NCBI GenBank assembly: GCA_025928935.1
Contig: JAICNB010000021.1
Location: forward strand, 1-44,477
DNA: 44,477 bases
Origin: Acidimicrobiia bacterium
Lineage (GTDB): Bacteria; Actinomycetota; Acidimicrobiia; Spongiisociales; ZC4RG35
Direction: 5' to 3'
Shown here: one piece after another, positions 9,191 to 17,459 of the stretch
How the letters are laid out: each line of letters opens with the position of its first letter
Position numbering within the stretch: the stretch's first letter is position 1
Notes under the pieces: generated by a model
What the model was told of the DNA's origin: nothing
Database searches by the model: none
The model's input: the letters and a program-made list of their open reading frames with translations, nothing else
Position numbers and translations under genes: made by a program

Positions 9191-9247
9191 GGGAGCCTCC
9201 TCCGTCTGGGAGGGAGGGAAGCTAATCGGTGGGCCGGCCGGCCCTCC

Positions 9248-10039
9248 TCAGACGCAGGCGCCGGAGGAATCCACCCCACGACCGCAGAGCGCCGTCTCCT
9301 CGACGGACTTGAGAGTGAATGCCTCGTCGATCGGTTGCCCGAAGACGTGGACGCGGAGACCGCGCAGTGCGTCATCACCGAGGCCGATCACGTCATAGGT
9401 CACCTCACCCAGGTCTGCGACCGTTGGGGCCACCACGAGGACGATCTCCGACGGCGGGTCCACCGAGGCGACTGCCTCGGCCAGCAGGAAGCCGAGATCG
9501 AGCATCGTCTCTGCAGATGGGACCCCTTCTTCGGTGGCGATGTGGGTGGTGTCGTTGGTCACACCCAAGTAGCCGATATATCGGAGGTTCACCCAGCCAT
9601 CGGTTCCCTCGTAGTTGACCGCGATCCAAAAGGAGCCGGGCAGTTCCCGGGTCTGCCCGAGTGCGCTGAGTGCGTCGTAGGTGGGAGGGATGCCCTCCAG
9701 GATGTCCTGGTCGGCGCCAGGTGCGGCTCGCAGATTGAGCACGTCGTCGTGGGCCACCCCGACGACGGCCAGTGTGTCGCCCTGGGCAGGCCCGAAGTCG
9801 ATTGGCGCACCGGGCAGCTCGTCGCCGGTGGTGGTCGTAGTAGTCGCGGGGAGGGTCGTCGTGGTGACGACGGGAGAGGTCGAGGTCGTGGCGACGACCG
9901 TGCTGGTGCTGGTGACCGGTGTCGAGGTGCTGGTGGCGGCCGGGGCCGTTGACGTCGAGGAAGCGGTCACGTCATCGCCGGCGCAAGCCGCGACCAGGGC
10001 ACCCGACAACAGAACGATCCACAGCTGACGTGAGCGCAC
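9248..10039 (-). CDS. Lipoprotein with Thr/Ser linker and SH3-like domain
   Basis: A 263-residue predicted lipoprotein. The signal peptide ends in LVAAC, with lipidation at Cys19. A low-complexity Thr/Ser/Val linker follows at about residues 25-72. A bacterial SH3-like segment then begins LNLRAAPG (about residue 101) and ends DGWVNLRYIGYL, typical of domains that bind cell-wall or other extracellular ligands. The C-terminal ~100 residues have no recognisable motif and end in two Cys that may form a disulphide. GTG is preceded by AGAGGT at a suitable distance. It is likely anchored outside the membrane. It stands alone between the NagB unit and the crotonase gene, and its function is unknown. 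Confidence 0.8.
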   Translation of the reverse strand: MRSRQLWIVLLSGALVAACAGDDVTASSTSTAPAATSTSTPVTSTSTVVATTSTSPVVTTTTLPATTTTTTGDELPGAPIDFGPAQGDTLAVVGVAHDDVLNLRAAPGADQDILEGIPPTYDALSALGQTRELPGSFWIAVNYEGTDGWVNLRYIGYLGVTNDTTHIATEEGVPSAETMLDLGFLLAEAVASVDPPSEIVLVVAPTVADLGEVTYDVIGLGDDALRGLRVHVFGQPIDEAFTLKSVEETALCGRGVDSSGACV

Positions 10040-10091
10040 GATTACCTCTCTGTTCAGGACAGCAACGACGGTCAGACTGGCTTGGTTCCGC

Positions 10092-10901
10092 TCAGGTGCC
10101 CCTGAAATCGGGCTCCCTTTTCTCGAAGAAGGCGGTTATGGCCTCGGTCAGGTCGTTGGAGATCAGGTACGCCGCATTCCACTGGGCCACGAAGTCGAGC
10201 GCTTGCTCCACGGTGCGACCATGGTTGGCCGCCAGCACCTGTTTGATTCCTCGGACCACGAGCGGGGAGCATGCCGCGATCTCGGTGGCCAGCCCCCGGG
10301 CTGCGGCCAGGGTCGTCAGGTCGTCGGTGGATACATCGTTGACCAGACCGATCGACAAGGCCTTTTCGGCATCGATGTCCTTGCCGGTGTAGGCGACCTC
10401 GGCGGTGTGCCCGGGCCCGATCATCGCCGGGAGACGCTGCAAGATCCCGGTGTCGGCGACCAGGCCCATCCGCGTCTCCCGCACCGAGAAGACCGAATCA
10501 GCTGCGGCGAGGCGGATATCGCACGCGGTCGCCAGTGCCATGCCACCACCCAGGCAATATCCATGGATGGCGGCGATCACTGGCTTGGGTGAATCGGCCA
10601 GGGAGCTGGCTGTCTGCTGGAGCCTCTTGATGGTCCGGTACAGCGTCTGGTTGGACTCGGCGGGCGAGCCCTGCCCCGGCTGCAGGGTGGCGAGGAGCGC
10701 CACGTCGATGCCGACCGAGAAGGCCTTGCCCCGGCCGGCGAGGACCACGACCCGGGCCGAATCGTCGTCGTCGATCTCGGCCATGGCGGCCGGGATGTCC
10801 TCCCAGATATCCGCCGACATCGCATTGAGCTTCTCGGGCCGGTTCAGCCAGAGCGTGGTCACGGGGCCATCACGCTCGATCTCCAGATGCTGATAGCCCA
10901 C
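10092..10901 (-). CDS. Enoyl-CoA hydratase/isomerase (crotonase), dienoyl-CoA isomerase type
   Basis: A 269-residue crotonase. The first oxyanion-hole segment is GKAFSVGIDV and the second is HGYCLGGGMALATACDIR. The segment GLVADTGILQRLP resembles the region of delta(3,5)-delta(2,4)-dienoyl-CoA isomerase (ECH1) that holds its catalytic Asp, so isomerisation of dienoyl-CoA in beta-oxidation of unsaturated fatty acids is more likely than plain hydration. The gene starts with GTG and lies just downstream of the TfoX-N gene on the same strand. No other beta-oxidation gene is adjacent; the nearest is the thiolase at 28581. Confidence 0.88.
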   Translation of the reverse strand: MGYQHLEIERDGPVTTLWLNRPEKLNAMSADIWEDIPAAMAEIDDDDSARVVVLAGRGKAFSVGIDVALLATLQPGQGSPAESNQTLYRTIKRLQQTASSLADSPKPVIAAIHGYCLGGGMALATACDIRLAAADSVFSVRETRMGLVADTGILQRLPAMIGPGHTAEVAYTGKDIDAEKALSIGLVNDVSTDDLTTLAAARGLATEIAACSPLVVRGIKQVLAANHGRTVEQALDFVAQWNAAYLISNDLTEAITAFFEKREPDFRGT

Positions 10902-10910
10902 GTCGTGAGC

Positions 10911-11240
10911 CTATTTGGGAGGGAGGGTCCCGGCGAAGTCGAGACCCACCGAAACCCAGGTCTCGAGGTCGGCATCCTCGGTGATCCCGTTTGAGCCGAC
11001 GAGGATCCATCCCTTCATCTGGCGGCCGGACATGTCGAAGGGGCGCACCCCGGGGCTATCGAGGGCGGCTTCCTGGTCCTCTGGATCGATCCGAACCATG
11101 AGCTCGTTCTTGCTGACTCCGACCGACATGTTGCCTGCGAGCAGGAAGGCGATCCCCCCGAACATCTTCCGCTCCGATATGTCCGGATTCCCCTCGAGCA
11201 ACTCCCGCACCCGGGCGGCCAGGACCTCGTCGTAGGCCAT
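10911..11240 (-). CDS. TfoX N-terminal domain protein
   Basis: A 109-residue stand-alone TfoX/Sxy N-terminal domain, recognised by RKMFGGIAFLLAGNM near residue 24 and the WILVGSNG segment near residue 78. The domain was named after competence regulators, but single-domain copies like this are widespread in actinobacteria and mostly uncharacterised. ATG start. It lies nine bases upstream of the crotonase gene. The 53-bp palindrome at 11259-11311 occupies the gap before it. Confidence 0.82.
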   Translation of the reverse strand: MAYDEVLAARVRELLEGNPDISERKMFGGIAFLLAGNMSVGVSKNELMVRIDPEDQEAALDSPGVRPFDMSGRQMKGWILVGSNGITEDADLETWVSVGLDFAGTLPPK

Positions 11241-11258
11241 ACGGGGAGCCTATCCCCT

Positions 11259-11311
11259 TCGTAATTGGGACCACGAGGTGTCATATGCGAGGCTGCTGCT
11301 CCCAATTACGA
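11259..11311. repeat. 53-bp palindromic element, copy B
   Basis: Perfect 12-base arms (11259-11270, TCGTAATTGGGA, and its reverse complement at 11300-11311) flank a 29-base core. Compared with the element at 5081-5133 the total length is identical, the arms differ by one compensated base pair (A-T to T-A), and roughly half of the core bases match, including GAG-TG and CGA blocks at the same positions. It lies between the exporter permease stop and the TfoX-N start and may also act as a hairpin on the transcript. No T-run follows. Confidence 0.75.
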
Positions 11312-11319
11312 GTGGGCCC

Positions 11320-12531
11320 TCAGGCCTCGGCCGAGCGCCAGGCGTCCCTGAGCTTCACCCTCGTCCCGAAGCGGAGCAGGCCCCCGGCGTAGATCCTGCC
11401 CGCCACCAGAACCAACCCGACGATGGTGGCGATGGTGATCACCACCGCGGCGATGTATTGCCAGGCCGGGATCGCCTCCAGCGCGGCCCGGACCGGGACG
11501 ACGAAGGGGGCGGTGAATGGGATGAAGGTCCCGATCACGGCGGCGGTCCCGTCGGGATCCGACAGAGCGGCGATGGAGACGAAGAACCCGGCCACGGCGA
11601 TCATCGACATCGGGAACGCCACGTTCTGTGCATCCTCCATGCGGCTCACCAGGGAACCGGCCGCCCCGTACAGGACGGCGAAGAGCAGGAAGCCGAGGAT
11701 GAACCAGACGATCAGGTTGAACACCAGGGCCGCATCCAGGCTGGGTAGCTCCAGCGTGTCGGTGACGCGAAGGGCGATGAGGGCGATCAGGATGGTGCCG
11801 GCGAATTGGGCGATGCCCAGGGTGCCGATCCCGATGATCTTGCCGGCCAGGATCTGCCACGGCTTGACGCTGGAGAGAAGAACCTCGACCACCCGGTTCG
11901 ACTTCTCCTCGGTCACGCCTGCCAGCATCCAGTTCCCGTAGAGCAGGACTGCCAGATAGAGCAGGAGCAAGCCAGCGTAGGCCACTGCCCCACGGGTCTC
12001 GTCCCCGGGCTCCTGACCGCTGAGAGTGGTCGTCTCCAACGGGTCCGAGGTCATGACCTCGATCACGTCGGCTGCGGCCTCACCACCCTCGGCGACGATC
12101 GCCTCCAGCTGGACCGATGCGGCACCCTGCTGGAGCAAGGCGAGAAGCTCGGATTCACCGAACCCGCCCACACTCTCCACTATCACTTCCGACCCATCGA
12201 TGAGGGTCGCGTCGAGCTCGCCCTCGTCCATCGCCGTCTCGGCGGCCTCCACGCTGTCGAAATCCACCAGCTCGATCGCCACCGATGGCTCGGCTCCCGG
12301 CTCGTCCGCCACGTTTCCCAGCTGCTCGGCGGCGGTGGCGATCGGCTCGTTGCCCTCCCCAACGCTGGCAACGGTGTACTCGGAGGTACCACCACCGATC
12401 AGCCCGGGCACGGTCACCAGCGCCCCCACCAGGAGGAACGTGACCAGCGTGGTGATCAGGAACGACTTGGATCGGCCGTGCTCACGTATCTCGCGTAGTG
12501 CAACCTGCCACACGGTGCGGGCCGAAGTCAT
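11320..12531 (-). CDS. ABC-2 type exporter permease (NatB-like)
   Basis: A 403-residue membrane protein of the ABC2_membrane_3 kind. One N-terminal TM helix (about residues 24-45) is followed by a ~150-residue extracytoplasmic domain rich in Glu/Ala, then five to six TM helices in the C-terminal half. A conserved cytoplasmic motif, EEKSNRVVEVLLSSVKPWQIL, seen in NatB-type sodium or drug exporters, lies near residue 218. It starts with ATG overlapping the ATPase stop by four bases. It forms an exporter with the gene at 12528; the exported molecule is unknown. Confidence 0.87.
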   Translation of the reverse strand: MTSARTVWQVALREIREHGRSKSFLITTLVTFLLVGALVTVPGLIGGGTSEYTVASVGEGNEPIATAAEQLGNVADEPGAEPSVAIELVDFDSVEAAETAMDEGELDATLIDGSEVIVESVGGFGESELLALLQQGAASVQLEAIVAEGGEAAADVIEVMTSDPLETTTLSGQEPGDETRGAVAYAGLLLLYLAVLLYGNWMLAGVTEEKSNRVVEVLLSSVKPWQILAGKIIGIGTLGIAQFAGTILIALIALRVTDTLELPSLDAALVFNLIVWFILGFLLFAVLYGAAGSLVSRMEDAQNVAFPMSMIAVAGFFVSIAALSDPDGTAAVIGTFIPFTAPFVVPVRAALEAIPAWQYIAAVVITIATIVGLVLVAGRIYAGGLLRFGTRVKLRDAWRSAEA

Positions 12532-13415
12532 CGCACCGCCTCGCGGAAGAGGTCGGATAGCGAGGGGGTGGTGTAGGAGAAGTGGCGAAGCCTGCCCATC
12601 TGTTGTGCCCGGGAGAGGAACCCGCGCACATCGGTGTCGGCCTCGATGATGGCGGTGTGGGTGTGGTCGTCGGATCTGATCTGGCGGACACCTTCCAGGC
12701 CGTCGAACAAGTCCTCCATGTCGCCGTCCAACTGCACCTCGAGGTGTCGGATCGGGGCCGCGTCCTTGAGACGCTGCACGTCTCCTTCGACGACGATCTC
12801 CCCGGCGTTGATGATGGCAACCTCCTCACAGATGTCCTCGACCAGGTCGAGTTGGTGTGAGGAGAACACCACGGCCTTGCCCTTTGCCGCCTCCTCCCTG
12901 AGTATGTCGGCCATTGTCTCGGTGGCAATGGGGTCGAGACCACTGAACGGCTCATCCATCACCAGGAGATCGGGGTCGTGGACCAGCGCAGCAGCCAGCT
13001 GGACCCGTTGTTGGTTGCCGTGGGACAGGACCTCGACACGGTCCATTCGACGCTCCGACAAACCGAGCCGCTCCAGCCAGCGGTCTGCCGAGGCGGAGGC
13101 ATCGGCCGAACTCATGCCCCGGAGCCGGCCCAGATAGGCCAATTGCTCCTGGGCTTTCATCTTGGGATAGAGACCACGCTGCTCGGGCATGTAGCCGAAT
13201 CGGCGTCTTTGTTCGATCGTGATCGGGCTGCCTTCCCAGCTGACCTGCCCCGAATCCGGAGTGACCAGCCCGAAGATGGTCCTCATCGCAGTTGTCTTGC
13301 CGGCGCCGTTAGGGCCGAGGAATCCGAGCATTCGGCCCCGCTCCACCTGAAGGCTGCACCCATCGAGGGCGACTACGTCTTCGTATCGCTTGTGCAGGTC
13401 CTTCAGTTCGAGCAC
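12528..13415 (-). CDS. ABC exporter ATP-binding protein (NatA-like)
   Basis: A 295-residue ATPase. Walker A is GPNGAGKTT (about residue 36), the signature is LSHGNQQRVQ (Gly of LSGG replaced by His), Walker B is LLVMDEPFSGLD and the H-loop is FSSHQLD. The C-terminal ~80 residues resemble the DUF4162 accessory domain of NatA-type ATPases. GTG at 13415 is chosen because it begins directly before the conserved LELKDLHKRY; the longer open frame runs into the divergent regulator gene. It shares a 64-base divergent intergenic region with the LAL regulator, which may control it. Confidence 0.88.
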   Translation of the reverse strand: MLELKDLHKRYEDVVALDGCSLQVERGRMLGFLGPNGAGKTTAMRTIFGLVTPDSGQVSWEGSPITIEQRRRFGYMPEQRGLYPKMKAQEQLAYLGRLRGMSSADASASADRWLERLGLSERRMDRVEVLSHGNQQRVQLAAALVHDPDLLVMDEPFSGLDPIATETMADILREEAAKGKAVVFSSHQLDLVEDICEEVAIINAGEIVVEGDVQRLKDAAPIRHLEVQLDGDMEDLFDGLEGVRQIRSDDHTHTAIIEADTDVRGFLSRAQQMGRLRHFSYTTPSLSDLFREAVR

Positions 13416-13479
13416 CCGGCCAGGATAGGGGTGAATCCCCCCGGGCCCGTCGGCCCGCCGTTTGTACCATGACCCGCTC

Positions 13480-16056
13480 ATGCATCTCCTCGAACGCGAC
13501 GACGTGCTGCAACGTCTCGAGAAGCTGCTGGCCGGAGCCAGGGACGGCGAGGGCCGGGCGGTGCTCGTCCGTGGTGAGGCGGGAATAGGAAAGACCTCGG
13601 CGGTGCGGGCATTCATCGACTCCATCGATGAGGACGCCCACATCCTCTGGGGTGGTTGCGACGACCTGGTCACCGCCCGCCCCTTCGGCCCGGTGTGGGA
13701 CATGGTCCTGGACGAGCCGTCCCTGGAAGACGTGCTCCGTGGGCCCGATCGTCACGAGGTGTTTGCGGCCGTGCTCGATCTGATGGGCCGGTCCCTCCGA
13801 CCCACGGTTGTGGTGATCGAGGACATCCACTGGGCCGACGAAGCCACGCTGGATCTGGTCAAGTTCATCGGGAGACGCATCGACCGAACTCATGGCCTGC
13901 TCGTGCTGACCTATCGTGACGGCCAGGTGCCCGACGACCGGCCCCTGAGGGTGGCGCTGGCAGACGTCCCGGCCTCGGCCCTGGAGCGAATCGCACTGGA
14001 GCCACTCTCTGCGGCTGCCGTCTCGGAACTGGCCACTGTGGCCGGGGAGACACCGGAAGGGCTTTGGGAGACGACCGGGGGCAACCCGTTCTTCGTCACC
14101 GAAGTGCTCGGCGGCCAGCGTGACGTGGTTCCCGGTTCGGTGAGAGATGCGGTGGTGGGGAGGGTCGCTCTCCTGACAGCGTCGGGGCGGGCCCTGGTCG
14201 ATCTGGTCTCGGTGGTCCCGAGCCGGGCCGAACTGGCTTTGGTCGAGGCTGTGCTCGGCCCATCCGAAGACGCGATCGCCGAGGGTGAGGCTGCCGGGGT
14301 CCTCGAGCTGAGAGATGATGCCTTGTCTTTCCGCCACGAGCTGGCCAGACGCGCTGTCGAGGCCGACCTACCCGAGATACGGCGTCGTGAGCTGAACCTG
14401 GCGGTGCTGGGTGCGATCGAGCGTCTCGGATACAACACCTCTCGGGCCGCTCACCATGCCCGGGTGGGAGGTGACATCGATGCCTTGGTCCGCCTCGCGC
14501 CGTTGGCCGCCCGCCGGGCCGCCGATATGGAGAGCCATCGCGAGTCGGTGGGCCATCTTCGGGCTCTGGAGCCCTATCTCGACAGACTCGACGAGGAAGC
14601 GCGTGCCGATCATTACGACCTCTGGGCCTACGAGGAATACCTGGGTGACGAGGTTGGCTGGGCAGAGGAGCTGATCGACATCGCGATCGCCCTGCGGCGC
14701 CGTCTCGGCGATCCGGCGAAGTTGGGCAACTCCCTGCTGATGGGGAGCCGCATCGCCTGGGTCCGGAACCGGCGAGCCTCTTCCGTCGAGATGGCCAACG
14801 AAGCGGCTTCGGTCCTGGAGTCGGTGGGCGGCGAAGACCTCGCCTTCGCCTACTCCACCATCTCCCAGCTGGCCATGCTCGCCGCCGAGGAGGAGCGGGC
14901 CATCTGGTATGGGGAGAAGGCACTGGCCGTCGCCGGAGACGGCCCGAGTCACTCCCGGGCTCATGCCCTCAACAACATCGGCACCGCCAAGATGCTCGCC
15001 CGCTATCCCGAGGGCATGGAAGACGTCGAGGCGAGCTTTCAGATGTCCCAGGAAATGGGCTACAGCCACGATGAGATCAGGGCGGGCGTGAACATCGCCT
15101 GGACGGCGGCCACCTACCGCGACCTCCCCACCGCCGAGCTGTGGGCCGAGCGTGCTCACGAGCTCTCCGTCCAACGCGAGATGCCATCGTTCGACTCGTA
15201 CGCGTTGGGTGTCCTTGCGTTGATCGAGGAGATGCGTGGGCAATGGGACGACGCAGAGGCAAAGACCTGTTACGTCCTGGAGAACTTGGCCGAGTTCGGC
15301 ACGTCCAACTTGGTCTCGACCACCCTGCTGGGCCGTCTCCAGGCCCGACGTGGCGAGCCAGATGCGAAGAGACGTCTGCTCGACGGCTGGGAGCGCGCCC
15401 TCCACGCCAACGAAATCCAGAGGACCGGTCCCACTGCGATCGCCCTCTCCGAATATGTCTGGATCGGTGGGAAGCTCGATCCGACGATCTTCCCCAGATT
15501 ACGAGAGGTCCTCGTCGACTGCATCGAACGTGATTCACCGTGGGTCGGCGGCGAGCTGGGCTTCTGGCTTCATCTCATCGGGCAGATCGACGAGCTGCCT
15601 GCGATCGCCCCCGAGCCCTACCGTCTCAGCGTGGCCGGGGACTGGGAGGGGGCGGCTGCGTTCTGGGAGATGCGGGAGATCCCATATGACCGGGCGATCG
15701 CCTTGAGCTTCGGTCCCGATCGAGCCCGCCTCGAGGCCCTCGCCATCCTGGATGACCTGGGAGCAGGGGCGGTCGCCGCCCGTCTCCGCGCCGATTTGAT
15801 CGAGGCCGGGGTGGGCGGTGTCCCCAGGGGTCCGACCAGGGCCACCAGGGAGAACGCGTTCGGGCTGACCCCACGGCAGATGGAGGTGCTCGGCCATCTC
15901 GCCAAGGGCCTGACCAACGCCGAGATCGCCGATCTGCTCTTCGTCTCGACCCGGACGGTCGACCACCACGTCTCTGCGATCCTGGACAAGATGGGTGCTT
16001 CCTCCCGTTCCGAAGCAGTTGTCGCCGGCAACGACGCAGGATTGTGGGATAGGTGA
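13480..16056 (+). CDS. LAL-type LuxR family transcriptional regulator with AAA ATPase domain
   Basis: An 858-residue large ATP-binding LuxR (LAL) regulator. The N-terminal ATPase has Walker A GEAGIGKTS (about residue 34) and Walker B TVVVIEDIHWADEAT (about residue 108). The middle ~450 residues are Ala/Leu/Glu-rich helical repeats of TPR type. The C-terminus is a LuxR helix-turn-helix, LTPRQMEVLGHLAKGLTNAEI. ATG at 13480 fits the conserved LLERDD start of the family; a TTG at 13462 is less likely. Such proteins sense a ligand in the ATPase/TPR part. The divergent ABC exporter is a plausible target. Confidence 0.9.
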   Translation: MHLLERDDVLQRLEKLLAGARDGEGRAVLVRGEAGIGKTSAVRAFIDSIDEDAHILWGGCDDLVTARPFGPVWDMVLDEPSLEDVLRGPDRHEVFAAVLDLMGRSLRPTVVVIEDIHWADEATLDLVKFIGRRIDRTHGLLVLTYRDGQVPDDRPLRVALADVPASALERIALEPLSAAAVSELATVAGETPEGLWETTGGNPFFVTEVLGGQRDVVPGSVRDAVVGRVALLTASGRALVDLVSVVPSRAELALVEAVLGPSEDAIAEGEAAGVLELRDDALSFRHELARRAVEADLPEIRRRELNLAVLGAIERLGYNTSRAAHHARVGGDIDALVRLAPLAARRAADMESHRESVGHLRALEPYLDRLDEEARADHYDLWAYEEYLGDEVGWAEELIDIAIALRRRLGDPAKLGNSLLMGSRIAWVRNRRASSVEMANEAASVLESVGGEDLAFAYSTISQLAMLAAEEERAIWYGEKALAVAGDGPSHSRAHALNNIGTAKMLARYPEGMEDVEASFQMSQEMGYSHDEIRAGVNIAWTAATYRDLPTAELWAERAHELSVQREMPSFDSYALGVLALIEEMRGQWDDAEAKTCYVLENLAEFGTSNLVSTTLLGRLQARRGEPDAKRRLLDGWERALHANEIQRTGPTAIALSEYVWIGGKLDPTIFPRLREVLVDCIERDSPWVGGELGFWLHLIGQIDELPAIAPEPYRLSVAGDWEGAAAFWEMREIPYDRAIALSFGPDRARLEALAILDDLGAGAVAARLRADLIEAGVGGVPRGPTRATRENAFGLTPRQMEVLGHLAKGLTNAEIADLLFVSTRTVDHHVSAILDKMGASSRSEAVVAGNDAGLWDR

Positions 16057-16122
16057 CAGCCCGGCTGATCTAGGCACCGCGTCAGCGGTCAAATAGGCAA
16101 CTCCACCGATTCGCTCCCCACC

Positions 16123-16154
16123 GTCTCTCCGTACGTTCGCAATTCAGGAGAGAC
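16123..16154 (+). promoter_or_regulatory. 8-bp inverted repeat upstream of a small ORF
   Basis: GTCTCTCC (16123-16130) and GGAGAGAC (16147-16154) are perfect complements around a 16-base loop. The hairpin ends five bases before the AGGAG ribosome site of the 57-residue ORF. It could end the LAL regulator transcript or control translation of the ORF. No T-tract follows. Confidence 0.4.
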
Positions 16155-16172
16155 CGACCAGGAGATGGAACG

Positions 16173-16346
16173 ATGATGTTGGGTCAGACCGAATGGGCCA
16201 AGATGGTGCTGGTCGAGCGGTACCAGGAGGCGGACAACGCCAGGCTGGCTCGCCAGGTGAAGCGAGCCAACAAGGCCGCGAAAACCCTTTCTTCCAATCG
16301 GCGCCGGTCCCTCCGGCGTCTCCGTGAGCTCCCCACCCGTAACTGA
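16173..16346 (+). CDS. Small basic protein, 57 residues, unknown function
   Basis: This ORF reads MMLGQTEWAKMVLVERYQ at its start and ends in an Arg/Lys-rich tail (RRRSLRRLRELPTRN). It has a good ribosome site, AGGAG at 16160-16164, eight bases before the ATG. The composition (an amphipathic helix followed by a strongly basic tail) suggests a nucleic-acid- or ribosome-binding small protein, but no family is recognised. A second SD-like AGGAGG lies at 16353-16358, just after the stop. It lies between the LAL regulator and the convergent dGTPase gene. Confidence 0.55.
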   Translation: MMLGQTEWAKMVLVERYQEADNARLARQVKRANKAAKTLSSNRRRSLRRLRELPTRN

Positions 16347-16420
16347 CAGACCAGGAGGTGTCGATTGCGGCTTCGCTACGACTGCAATTTGCGGGTGGGA
16401 GCTCGATTACGGGGAGCAGC

Positions 16421-17413
16421 TCAGTCGAGAAGAGTCGGCCGGAACAGCCGATCGTGGGTGTGCAGGGCGAATCGATCGGTCATGCCGGCGACATAGTCGA
16501 CCGCCCGGTCCAGGTCACTGGCGCCGGGCACCGTCGCCGAGTCCGGGACCTCACCCGAGCTCTGGGCGAAGTAGGCCACCAGGTCCTGTATCACCATCAT
16601 CGCCTTCTGCTTCTGGCTCTCGCTCTCCGGAGTGAGGTAGACCCGCTGGAACATGAAGTCACGGAGCTCCGACATCGCCTCGAGGTGATCCTCCTCCATC
16701 TCCACCCTGCCCGCGTCATGGCTGGCGTCGATCACCGAGGTGGCGAGCGAACCGATCCATTCCCGTGAAGTTGCCCCGAAGGTGATGAGGGCGCGGGTGG
16801 GAATGTCGTGGTAGCTGATCGCGTCGGCACGCAGCGCATCGGCGACGTCATGAGTCAGGTAGGCGATCCGGTCGGCGAATCGGCAGAGCATCCCTTCCTG
16901 CGTTCGGGGTGGCGGGTCGATGCGCCACGAGTGGGCCCTAATCCCGTCGAGCACTTCCTCGCTGAGGTTCTGCGGCTCGATCAGGGAGAGGGTGCGCACC
17001 CCATGCGCCGAGTGGAGCCAGGTGCCCTCGACCAATGGGCTGAGGGCCTCCTCACCGGTATGCCCGAAAGGTGAGTGGCCGACGTCGTGACCCAGGCAGA
17101 TCGCCTCGGTCAGGTCCTCGTTGAGCCCGAGGGCGCGAGCCATCGCCCGCCCCACTTGGTTGACCTGGATGGTGTGGGTCATCCGGGTCACGAAATGATC
17201 CCCATCGGGGTTGAGGAAGACCTGGGTCTTGTGCTTCAGCCGACGGAACGCCTTGGTGTGCACGATCCGGTCCCGATCCCGTTCGTATGCGGTGCGAAAG
17301 GGATCCGGCTCCTCGGGCTCGGCCCGGCCTACCGACTCGTCTGCCTTGGCCGCCTCGGGAGCGAGCAACTCATGTTCCAACCGCTCCCGGTCGACCCTGG
17401 TGCGTCTCAGCAT
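16421..17413 (-). CDS. dgt: Deoxyguanosinetriphosphate triphosphohydrolase-like HD protein
   Basis: A 330-residue HD-domain dNTPase that splits dGTP or other dNTPs into deoxynucleoside and triphosphate, important for nucleotide pool balance. Signature segments are AFRRLKHKTQVF, the first metal His in RMTHTIQVNQVGR and the HD pair in LGHDVGHSPFGHTGEE, followed by RFADRIAYLTHD with the last metal Asp. The length is typical of the short dGTPase-like type found in Gram-positives. ATG at 17413 is chosen over a TTG five codons upstream. In many actinobacteria it lies near dnaG; here it follows the phosphonate-type transporter on the same strand, separated by 46 bases. Confidence 0.92.
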   Translation of the reverse strand: MLRRTRVDRERLEHELLAPEAAKADESVGRAEPEEPDPFRTAYERDRDRIVHTKAFRRLKHKTQVFLNPDGDHFVTRMTHTIQVNQVGRAMARALGLNEDLTEAICLGHDVGHSPFGHTGEEALSPLVEGTWLHSAHGVRTLSLIEPQNLSEEVLDGIRAHSWRIDPPPRTQEGMLCRFADRIAYLTHDVADALRADAISYHDIPTRALITFGATSREWIGSLATSVIDASHDAGRVEMEEDHLEAMSELRDFMFQRVYLTPESESQKQKAMMVIQDLVAYFAQSSGEVPDSATVPGASDLDRAVDYVAGMTDRFALHTHDRLFRPTLLD

Positions 17414-17459
17414 GCCGTGTGCAACCAACTACTCGCACGGTGGTTCGGTGGACACGACA

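Noticed and set aside
9231-9244. 14-base palindrome GGGCCGGCCGGCCC as a terminator of the lipoprotein gene
   Set aside because: It has only a 5-bp stem when folded and no T-run; such GC strings are expected in this genome.
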